Notes under the pieces: generated by a model
The model's input: only the letters and a program-made list of their open reading frames with translations
Database searches by the model: none
What the model was told of the DNA's origin: nothing
NCBI RefSeq assembly: GCF_040373385.1
Contig: NZ_JBDXXH010000010.1
Coordinates: 1-64,000, forward strand
DNA length: 64,000 bases
Reading direction: 5' to 3'
Origin: Nitratidesulfovibrio sp.
GTDB taxonomy: Bacteria > Desulfobacterota > Desulfovibrionia > Desulfovibrionales > Desulfovibrionaceae
Shown here: piece by piece, positions 40,117 through 46,323 of the stretch
Position numbering within the stretch: the stretch's first letter is position 1
Layout of the letters: the number at the start of each line of letters is the position of its first letter
Program-made: the position numbers and the translations under genes

Positions 40117-41118
40117 ATGCCCAAGGCCAAGGGGGGCGGCACCACGCCGTCCCCGAATCGACAGGCGCACCGGGATCAGGTGCATGCCGATGCGGCAGCG
40201 CTCGCTGCGGACACGGGGTACCCCCTCGTGCTGGTGCTTGACGCGCGCCCTGCCGTGCGCAAGGCCCTGGCGTCCCAGGTGACCCTGCTGCTGCCGGGGG
40301 CGCGTGCGCATGCCGGACACCCAGGTGAGGCGCCCGACGCGCTCGCCATGTCTGTCATGTCCGGCGCGCCCGGCATGTCCGGCGCGCTCGCCATGCCCGT
40401 ACCGTCCGGGCGTCTGGTTGTCCGGTTTGCCGGGGCGGACACCGCCGTGCTTCCCGGCTGGGAGGATGTCCCGGTGGCGGAGCTGCGGCCCCGCGCCGTG
40501 GACGGGGAATATGTTCCGGCGACCGCCCCGCATCGCAACGCCGCAACTGCTGCTTCTGCCGCCGCATCCGGATCTGCGGACCCGGCGGACCCGGCGGACC
40601 TTACGGACCTTACGGACCTTGCGGACCTCACGGACTTGGCGGACCTTGCGGACCTGGCAGACGTGGCGCTGGCGCTGGCCCGTTGCGGTCAGTTGCGCCG
40701 GGTGGCCGAGCCCGATGTGCCTTCCGGCCAGCGGCTTTCCGGGACGGCACTTGTTTCGGCCATGCCGAAGGTACTGCATCCGCTGCTGCCCGGCGTGTGG
40801 CGCACGGCAGAGGCGCTGATCGCTCAGGCGGGCGATGCGCTGCATGCGGAAGACATGGCGCTGCTGGCCCGCGTGGCGCACACCGTGCGCGGCATGGCGG
40901 CGAACTACGCCATGTCGGAATGGGCCGCCTGCGCGGCGGCGCTGGAATGTTCCGCCCGGTCCGCCGACGTTGCCGCCGCATCCGATGCCCTTGCGTGGCT
41001 GCGAGCGGCCCTGTCTGCCCTGTCTGCCTTGCCTGGCCTGTCAGGCCTGTCTGGTCCGTCAGGCGTGTCTGGCCTGTCTGGCGTATCAGGCGAGTCTGGC
41101 GGCGACACGGGGGGCTGA
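40117..41118 (+). CDS. Hpt-domain protein with degenerate receiver-like N-terminus and repeat tracts
   Basis: A 333-residue protein. The C-terminal part (about 215-300) is a histidine phosphotransfer domain: LLPGVWRTAEALIAQAGDAL, ARVAHTVRGMAANYAM (phospho-accepting His then RG/KG) and ALECSARSADV. Residues about 35-60 (PLVLVLDARPAVRKALASQV) look like the first strand and helix of a receiver domain, but the acidic pair and phosphorylation site are absent. Between them lies an ADPADPADLTDLTDLADL tract and at the end SGLSGPSGVSGLSGVSG, both from 9-bp repeats. Such a protein would relay phosphate between kinase and response regulator; the convergent NarL-type regulator is a possible but unproven partner. 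Confidence 0.75.
   Translation: MPKAKGGGTTPSPNRQAHRDQVHADAAALAADTGYPLVLVLDARPAVRKALASQVTLLLPGARAHAGHPGEAPDALAMSVMSGAPGMSGALAMPVPSGRLVVRFAGADTAVLPGWEDVPVAELRPRAVDGEYVPATAPHRNAATAASAAASGSADPADPADLTDLTDLADLTDLADLADLADVALALARCGQLRRVAEPDVPSGQRLSGTALVSAMPKVLHPLLPGVWRTAEALIAQAGDALHAEDMALLARVAHTVRGMAANYAMSEWAACAAALECSARSADVAAASDALAWLRAALSALSALPGLSGLSGPSGVSGLSGVSGESGGDTGG
40575..40668. repeat. 9-bp tandem repeat in Hpt protein gene (central)
   Basis: About ten units of GCGGACCTT and variants (GCGGACCCG, ACGGACCTT, GCGGACTTG), in frame, coding Ala-Asp-Pro/Leu and Thr-Asp-Leu tripeptides. It is the longest array in the window. Confidence 0.95.
41016..41103. repeat. 9-bp tandem repeat in Hpt protein gene (C-terminal)
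   Basis: About nine units around GGCCTGTCT / GGCCTGTCA / GGCGTGTCT, in frame, coding Leu-Ser-Gly and Val-Ser-Gly up to the stop codon. A second array in the same gene with a different unit. Confidence 0.95.
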
Positions 41119-41206
41119 CCGTCCCACCTCCCGCCATGCGATGGACGCGCGAACGCCGCCGCGCCGGGAATGGCCGTTCCGCAGCCTTCTTTTTGCCCGA
41201 ACGCAT

Positions 41207-41245
41207 CGACGGGCCGGACTCGCATCGGAGTCCGGCCCGTCGTTT
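41207..41245. terminator. Bidirectional terminator between Hpt and response-regulator genes
   Basis: CGACGGGCCGGACTC pairs perfectly with GAGTCCGGCCCGTCG around a GCATCG loop, followed by TTT on the plus strand. It serves the two convergent genes. Confidence 0.85.
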
Positions 41246-41310
41246 GACTGCGGGGCAGGTAGTCTGGGCAGGAGCGGGGCAGGGGCGGGGCAGGGAAAAG
41301 CGGTCTTCGG

Positions 41311-41961
41311 CTAGGGGGTGACGGTCAGCCCATGCTCGATGGCGAAGCTGACCAGTTCCGCCGTGCTGTCGGCACCCAGCTTGCGCTTCAGGTTGGCCTT
41401 GTGCTTTTCCACGGTCTTGTGGCTGATGCACAGCTTGTCGGCGATCATTTTGTTGCCGTGGCCTTCGGCCACCAGCTTCAGGACCTGCTTTTCGCGGTCG
41501 CTCAGAAGGTCCAGCAGCGACCCGCTTTCGCGGCGGCCGTGGCGCAGAAAGTCCTCGATCAGCAGTTCGGAAATTTCGGGGCTGATGTACCGGCGCCCGG
41601 AAAGCACCGTTTCCATGGCCTGCACCAGGATGTCGCTGGAGACGTTTTTCAGCACGTAGCCGTCGGCCCCCGCGCTGAGGGTGCGGTAGATCAGGCTGTC
41701 CTTCTTGTGGGCGGTCAGCGCCAGCACCTTGGTGCGCTCGCAGCGCCGCTTGATTTCGCGGATGGCTTCCGTGCCGTCCATGAGCGGCAGCGTCAGGTCC
41801 ATGAGCACTATATCCGGCATGTGCTTTTCAACGATTTTCAGGGCCTGGATGCCGTCCGGGGCCTCTCCCACGATGGTGAACGCGGGATATGCCCCGAGCA
41901 GGGCCTTCAGCCCTTCACGGACGATATCAAGGTCTTCGACGAGCACAACGGTTTTCGACAT
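41311..41961 (-). CDS. NarL/FixJ-type response regulator
   Basis: A 216-residue two-domain regulator. Receiver (1-120): acidic pocket ED at 9-10, phosphorylation site Asp55 in IVLMDLTLPL, Thr83 in LALTAH and Lys105 in GYVLKNVSSD. Effector (about 148-212): LuxR/GerE helix-turn-helix LLSDREKQVLKLVAEGHGNK, KLCISHKTVEKHKANLKRKLG. It binds DNA when phosphorylated by a sensor kinase; no kinase gene is adjacent, so its partner lies elsewhere. The upstream spacer has paired ATAAC/GTTAT words that might be autoregulatory sites. Confidence 0.9.
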   Translation of the reverse strand: MSKTVVLVEDLDIVREGLKALLGAYPAFTIVGEAPDGIQALKIVEKHMPDIVLMDLTLPLMDGTEAIREIKRRCERTKVLALTAHKKDSLIYRTLSAGADGYVLKNVSSDILVQAMETVLSGRRYISPEISELLIEDFLRHGRRESGSLLDLLSDREKQVLKLVAEGHGNKMIADKLCISHKTVEKHKANLKRKLGADSTAELVSFAIEHGLTVTP

Positions 41962-42383
41962 GTCGGCAGCCTTTGACTGTGGTGTGGCTGGTCTGAAAAT
42001 AACACGGTACGTTATATGTGCCCCCGGTGGAATTGTAAACCTGCTTTCGTCGCAGTAGGGTTATTCCCCATTATAACGTAGGGTGGGAGCGCGCGATGGA
42101 GCGTGCACGGCAGTGCCACCGCAACGGGAATGGTGGTGACGCGGCGTGCCAGTACGCTGCTGTGCAGGCACATGCGGCGCAGGCTGTCTGCATGGTGTGC
42201 TTCGGGCCGATGCGGTGGCGTGATGGGCGCTTTGCGGGGTGTTTCGGCGCAGGCATGGCAGGGCATTCGCGCCCAGGGCGGTGCGCCATGGCGCGTAATG
42301 GCGCGTGTGCAGGGGGGCTGGGCGTGTCCGGGCCTGTGACGGGGGGGTGTCTGGCCAAAGCCGGGCGGTTCGGGAACCCTCCG
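41962..42383. other. 422-bp spacer upstream of the response regulator
   Basis: An AT-richer part (41990-42080) directly before the minus-strand response-regulator gene contains ATAAC-N7-GTTAT at 41999-42015 and GTTAT-N8-ATAAC at 42060-42077, likely promoter/operator DNA. The rest (42080-42383) is GC-rich 3' flank of the Dpp-type ATPase gene with no recognisable gene or terminator. Confidence 0.5.
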
Positions 42384-43448
42384 TCATTTCGCGGGGGCAT
42401 GCAGCCAGCAGCGCACGTCGTGCGAGCGCGCCGCGTCGTCACCGTTCGTCTGCGACGGCATGGCGAGCAGGGGCGGTTCCTGTTCGGCGCAGCGGGCGAA
42501 GGCGTGCGGGCAACGGTCGCGGAAGGTGCAGCCGGAGGGCAGCGCCCACAGCGGCGGCACCGTGCCCGGAATGGCCGAAAGCCGCTCGGCGCGCGGGCCG
42601 GAAACGGCCTGCGGCACCGAGCGCATCAACCCTTGGGCATAGGGGTGCAGCGGCCGGGCGAAAAAGTCGTCCACCGTCGCATGCTCCATGATCCGCCCGG
42701 CGTACATCACGGCCACATGGTCCGCGGTTTCCGCCACCACCCCCAGGTCGTGGGTGATCAGCAGCACGGATGCCCCCCGGTGGGCCGCAAGGTCGTGCAT
42801 CAGGCGCAGTATCTGGCGCTGGATGGTCACGTCCAGTGCGGTGGTGGGTTCGTCGGCGATCAGCAGGCGCGGGTCGCAGGCCAGCGCCATGGCGATCATC
42901 ACCCGCTGGCGCATGCCCCCGCTCATCTGGTGCGGAAAGTCGCGGGCACGCAGTTCCGGCGAGGGAATGCCCACCTGCCGCAACAGGTCCACGGCGCGGG
43001 CGGCGGCATCGGACCGGGAAAGGCCAAGGTGCAGCCGCAGCCCCTCGGCTATCTGCTCGCCCACCCGGAACACCGGGTTCAGCGAGGTCATGGGTTCCTG
43101 AAAGATCATCGAGATGCTGCGCCCGCGCACCCCGCGCATGTCCTGCTCCGGCAGGGCCAGCAGTTCCCGCCCTTCCAATTGCACCGACCCGGCGGCAATG
43201 CGCCCCGGCTCGGGCACCAGGCGCAGCAGGGCCAGCGCGGTCATGCTCTTGCCGCAGCCGGATTCGCCCACCAGGCACAGGGTGCGCCCCGGTTCTATGG
43301 AAAAGGATAGCCCCGCCACGGCGCGCAGGGGGGCGCCCGGTGCGCCCTCGGTGTCGGGCCGCCCCGGAAATTCCACGCTCAGGTCGCACACGTCCAGCAG
43401 GCGTTCCGCGCCGGTCGCCATCCGGGATGTTCTGGTGTCGTCGGTCAT
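42384..43448 (-). CDS. Oligopeptide/dipeptide ABC transporter ATPase (DppD/OppD-like)
   Basis: A 354-residue ATPase. Walker [16 protein letters not shown] (about 60), Q-loop [16 protein letters not shown], signature [19 protein letters not shown], Walker [17 protein letters not shown], switch [12 protein letters not shown]. The C-terminus has the oligopeptide-transporter extension (LHPYAQGLM, then [21 protein letters not shown]) with the Cys residues that bind an iron-sulfur cluster or zinc in some members. No permease, binding protein or DppF partner is next to it, so it is an orphan here and would need subunits encoded elsewhere. It follows the M20 peptidase gene by 66 bp on the same strand. 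Confidence 0.88.
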   Translation of the reverse strand: MTDDTRTSRMATGAERLLDVCDLSVEFPGRPDTEGAPGAPLRAVAGLSFSIEPGRTLCLVGESGCGKSMTALALLRLVPEPGRIAAGSVQLEGRELLALPEQDMRGVRGRSISMIFQEPMTSLNPVFRVGEQIAEGLRLHLGLSRSDAAARAVDLLRQVGIPSPELRARDFPHQMSGGMRQRVMIAMALACDPRLLIADEPTTALDVTIQRQILRLMHDLAAHRGASVLLITHDLGVVAETADHVAVMYAGRIMEHATVDDFFARPLHPYAQGLMRSVPQAVSGPRAERLSAIPGTVPPLWALPSGCTFRDRCPHAFARCAEQEPPLLAMPSQTNGDDAARSHDVRCWLHAPAK

Positions 43449-43514
43449 GTCTGGCCTGTAGCTGTTTCCGGGTGATGCCGCCAGCCCGGTGAAGGGGGAA
43501 AGGCTGGCGAAGGG

Positions 43515-44879
43515 CTATCCGTTGGCCGCCTCGCGCGCAAGGGCCAGCAGGGCCCGGTATACCGGCACCAGGCTGGCGACCAGCAGGTGTTCGCGGTCGG
43601 TATGCTGGCTGGTTTCACCTTCCGCGCCCCAGACCACCCCGGCCATGGAAAGATCGGTCAGGAACCGGGCGTCGCTGGCCCCGTGGGCGCAGCCGGTGGC
43701 CGTGCCGGGGGCGTGGCGCAACAGCCTGCCCAGCCACGGGGTGTCGCCGGTGACGAACAGTGGCTCCATGCGGCTCACGGACAGGTCCCCCCGCACGGCG
43801 GCGCGCATGTCGGCCACCAACTGGTGGGGATCGTCGTTCTCCGTGTAGCGCACGTCCAGATGGGCCACGGCTTCGCCGGGCACCTGGTTCACCGCCGTGC
43901 CCGCATGCAGCAGGCCCAGGTTCAGGGTGCGGTGCCAGTGGTCGTCAGCTTGCCGAGGGAGGGCGGGGTGCGTCGGTGTGCCGGTTTTCGCCCTGTCCGG
44001 CATATTCGGCATATCCGCCAGATCGGCCCCGTCCGCCATATCCGGCAGCCCGGCCAGACCTGGGTACAGGCCGGGGAAAAGGGGCTTCAGTGCCTCGTAG
44101 TCGCGCACCAGCGCGTCCACGGCGTTCTCGCCCAGCCAGGGCCGGGCGCCGTGGGCGCTTTTGCCCCGCGCCGTGAGTACAAGGTCGATGACGCCCTTTT
44201 CCTTGATGATGACCGAGCCCGGCGCGCCGCCGTCCAGCGCCACGCAGAAGTCGGCGCGGATGTGCGGCAGCACGCGGAAGGCGCCGTTGCGGCCGCCGGT
44301 TTCCTCGTCGCCGGTGATTACCAGCACCAGGGGCAGGGCCTGCGGCCCCAGGCCGCGCGCGGCAAGTTCGCGCAGGCAGCGGCGGCACAGCACCAGGGCC
44401 AGGGCCACGGCGTACTTGTCGTCGATGGCGCCGCGTCCGTGCAGCACGCCGGTGGCCGCGTCAAGGCGGGGAGTGAACATGTCGTCCGCGCCGTCCACCA
44501 CGTCGAAATGCACCAGCAGGGCCAGCGGCGCGGCGTGGCTGGGGTTGCCCGCCAGCAGCGAGGGTACGCCCTCGTGCTCCATGCGGGTGCAGGGAATGCC
44601 GTTGTCGGCCAGCCAGGCGGCGATGACATCCGCGCAGCGGGTTACCTCCGCCGGGCGCGATGCCGTGGAGCGGATGGCCATGAGCCGGGCTGTCAGCGCC
44701 ACCATGTCGGCGATGTCCGAGGTGGTGACTTCGTCCAGTCCCGTTGGCAGGCAGGCGCGGGTCTGTTCCGCGAAACGGGCGAAGGTGTCCGTGAGCCCGG
44801 TGCCCGAAGGGCCGTCTGGCGTGTCGGGCGCGTTTGGTGTGTCGGGCGCGGCGGCATCGGCATATATGGAATGGGACAT
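43515..44879 (-). CDS. M20-family metallopeptidase (dipeptidase/ArgE-DapE type)
   Basis: A 454-residue zinc peptidase. Zinc and catalytic sites: LLVHFDVVDG (first His and Asp), RGAIDDKYAVALAL (bridging Asp), GDEETGGRNGA (general-base Glu and zinc Glu), GASDARFL (zinc Asp/Glu equivalent region) and TSQHTDREHLL (last zinc His). The dimerisation lid is about 205-330. Two 9-bp repeat insertions are visible: DTPNAPDTPDGPSG near the N-terminus and GLPDMADGADLADMPNMPDR inside the lid domain. The substrate is probably a di- or oligopeptide, consistent with the following peptide-transport ATPase gene. The ATG at 44879 has AGGAG upstream. Confidence 0.85.
   Translation of the reverse strand: MSHSIYADAAAPDTPNAPDTPDGPSGTGLTDTFARFAEQTRACLPTGLDEVTTSDIADMVALTARLMAIRSTASRPAEVTRCADVIAAWLADNGIPCTRMEHEGVPSLLAGNPSHAAPLALLVHFDVVDGADDMFTPRLDAATGVLHGRGAIDDKYAVALALVLCRRCLRELAARGLGPQALPLVLVITGDEETGGRNGAFRVLPHIRADFCVALDGGAPGSVIIKEKGVIDLVLTARGKSAHGARPWLGENAVDALVRDYEALKPLFPGLYPGLAGLPDMADGADLADMPNMPDRAKTGTPTHPALPRQADDHWHRTLNLGLLHAGTAVNQVPGEAVAHLDVRYTENDDPHQLVADMRAAVRGDLSVSRMEPLFVTGDTPWLGRLLRHAPGTATGCAHGASDARFLTDLSMAGVVWGAEGETSQHTDREHLLVASLVPVYRALLALAREAANG
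43988..44060. repeat. 9-bp tandem repeat inside M20 peptidase lid domain
   Basis: Degenerate units such as CATATTCGG, CATATCCGC, CATATCCGG, in frame, coding Pro-Asn-Met / Ala-Asp-Met / Leu-Pro-Asp tripeptides within the enzyme rather than at its end. Confidence 0.75.
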
Positions 44880-45330
44880 TGCGGCAAAGGCTCCTGCGAA
44901 GGCTGTGGTTGATGCGTCCGCCCCGCACCCGTTGCCCGCACGGGGCCGGGCTGTCGGGGGGCGGCGACGGAGCGAAAGGCTACCGCAGCGGGCCGGGCAC
45001 GTCCAGTTCCCGGGCACATCTCCGGTCTCGCCCCAGACCTAGCCCCGTCCCGGCCAATCCCGATCAATCCCGGCCATGTCCCGGCAGGAACGGCAGGCGG
45101 GCGGGCGCTGGCTGCGTCCACGGGCTGTGTCCCACGGAGCGGTCATGAGTGGCTGCTTGCCGCGCTGGGGGTGACGGTTTTTGTCGAGAAGGAACTTGAC
45201 AATCATTTTCATGAGGTGCAGAACCAAGGCGTCGGGCGTGTACGCCCGGCCCCGTACCCGTTGCCCGCGCCTCGCGCGGCATCGGCGGTGCGGGCAGAAG
45301 GTCGTTGCCGACCGGGCCAAGGAGATGCGT
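44880..45330. other. Divergent spacer between M20 peptidase and feo genes
   Basis: 451 bp carrying the upstream region of the peptidase (minus) and of the feo genes (plus). The recognisable element is the Fur box at 45197-45211 with an overlapping TTGACA (45196-45201). No gene recognised; open frames across it are low-quality. Confidence 0.6.
45197..45211 (+). promoter_or_regulatory. Fur box 1 (upstream of Cys-rich feoA)
   Basis: TGACAATCATTTTCA matches the 7-1-7 Fur consensus TGATAAT-N-ATTATCA at 12 of 14 positions. It overlaps a TTGACA hexamer and lies about 120 bp before the first feoA-like gene, so iron-dependent repression of the feo cluster is predicted. Confidence 0.8.
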
Positions 45331-45579
45331 ATGCCTTGTTGCAAGTTGAGTGATGTCCCCGCCGGATGCCGGGTTCGGGTGCGTCGTCTCTGCGAGAATC
45401 AGGGCGAGCGGGGAAGGCTGTGCGCGCTGGGCATAACGCCCGGTACGGAGTTGGAAGTCTGCTCGCAAGGGGGCGCATGCTGCGTCCGGGTGCGCGATGC
45501 CTCCTTGGTGCTGGGCGACACCCTGGCCTGTGATGTCTACTGCGAACCGGTGCATTCCGGCCAGTTGCTTCGGGACTGA
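45331..45579 (+). CDS. feoA: Cys-rich FeoA paralogue
   Basis: An 82-residue SH3-like FeoA domain protein: VPAGCRVRVRRL, RGRLCALGITPGTELEV (the FeoA LGxxPG motif), VRVRDASLVLGDTLAC. FeoA proteins act with FeoB in Fe(II) uptake. This copy has ten Cys residues, far more than a standard FeoA (the second FeoA in the cluster has none), suggesting metal or redox sensing. AAGGAG at 45319-45324 fits the ATG at 45331 (six-base spacing) rather than the ATG at 45325. It lies behind Fur box 1. Confidence 0.85.
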   Translation: MPCCKLSDVPAGCRVRVRRLCENQGERGRLCALGITPGTELEVCSQGGACCVRVRDASLVLGDTLACDVYCEPVHSGQLLRD

Positions 45580-45581
45580 TG

Positions 45582-45616
45582 GAGCTGGCGGGATTGGCGG
45601 AATTGGCGGGATTGTC
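45582..45616. repeat. Intergenic 9-bp tandem repeat downstream of feoA paralogue
   Basis: GGCGGGATT / GGCGGAATT in tandem (about three and a half copies), starting within a few bases of the feoA-paralogue stop codon and not translated in that frame. Confidence 0.85.
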
Positions 45617-45748
45617 CGCCGGTTTCGGTCCCTTGTTTTCCGGTGCGGCTTCAGAGCCCGGGCGGGCGCGTGAGGGCCGAAGGGTTCCGCGCAAGGCGTG
45701 CCGACCGGTACCGCAGCCCGGATGCGGGCATCAGAAAAGGAGAACACA

Positions 45749-45940
45749 ATGAGTTGGGACACCCTGGTGGTCGCCGCCATCGTACTGGCGGCGGCGGTTT
45801 ATGTCGCCCGGCGGTACCTGTTCCGCAAGTCGGGCGGGTGCGGATGCGGCTGCTCCGGTTCGTCCGGTGCGTCGGGCTGCTGCGGCGGCGGGGGCCACAT
45901 CGCCTCCAAGCCGGGAGCATCCTGCGGTTGCGGCAAGTAG
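45749..45940 (+). CDS. FeoB-associated Cys-rich membrane protein
   Basis: A 63-residue protein: one N-terminal membrane helix (TLVVAAIVLAAAVYVARRYLF) and a short Gly/Ser/Cys tail with seven Cys in GGCGCGCSG, GCCGGGG and SCGCG. Small proteins of this type (FeoB-associated Cys-rich / p12-like) are commonly encoded next to feoB and may function as a FeoC substitute; their mechanism is unknown. A good AAAAGGAG site precedes the ATG. It is in the first Fur-controlled unit. Confidence 0.85.
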   Translation: MSWDTLVVAAIVLAAAVYVARRYLFRKSGGCGCGCSGSSGASGCCGGGGHIASKPGASCGCGK

Positions 45941-45957
45941 CACTGCGACAAGCTGGT

Positions 45958-45990
45958 GATGGCCGGCCCGAGGGCCGTGCCTTTTTTTAA
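45958..45990 (+). terminator. Terminator between the two feo transcription units
   Basis: GGCCGGCCC-GAG-GGGCCGTGCC can fold as an imperfect GC-rich stem and is followed by seven T. Its position just before Fur box 2 suggests that the first feo unit ends here and a second begins. Confidence 0.6.
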
Positions 45991-46000
45991 CACCGATTGA

Positions 46001-46015
46001 TGAGAAAGATTTTCA
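46001..46015 (+). promoter_or_regulatory. Fur box 2 (upstream of feoA-feoB)
   Basis: TGAGAAAGATTTTCA matches the 7-1-7 Fur consensus at 11 of 14 positions and is 49 bp before the feoA ATG. A separate iron-regulated promoter for feoA-feoB is likely. Confidence 0.75.
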
Positions 46016-46063
46016 ATTTCGCGGGCGCAGCCAGCCCGCGCACAGCGAGGAGGAGACACGAAG

Positions 46064-46321
46064 ATGGGCAAAACCATTCCCCTGCGGCAACTGGCCGTGG
46101 GCCAGCGGGCGCGCATCACCACGGTGGGTGCGCACGGTGAACTTGGGCGGCGTATCCGCGACATGGGGCTGATCCCCGGTGCGGAAATAGAAGTCGTGGG
46201 GCGCGCGCCCCTGATGGATCCGGTGGCCTTGCGCCTGAAGGGGTTCACCCTCTCGTTGCGCAACAACGAGGCCGATTTCATCGCCGTCGAGATCGACGCC
46301 AAGCCCCGTCCGCAGGAGTAG
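46064..46321 (+). CDS. feoA: Ferrous iron transport protein A
   Basis: An 85-residue FeoA: IPLRQLAVGQRARITTVG, RRIRDMGLIPGAEIEVVG, LKGFTLSLRNNEADFIAV. It is the standard cytoplasmic SH3-like partner of FeoB. GAGGAG lies upstream of the ATG. Its stop is two bases before the feoB ATG, so the two are co-translated. Confidence 0.93.
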   Translation: MGKTIPLRQLAVGQRARITTVGAHGELGRRIRDMGLIPGAEIEVVGRAPLMDPVALRLKGFTLSLRNNEADFIAVEIDAKPRPQE

Positions 46322-46323
46322 CC

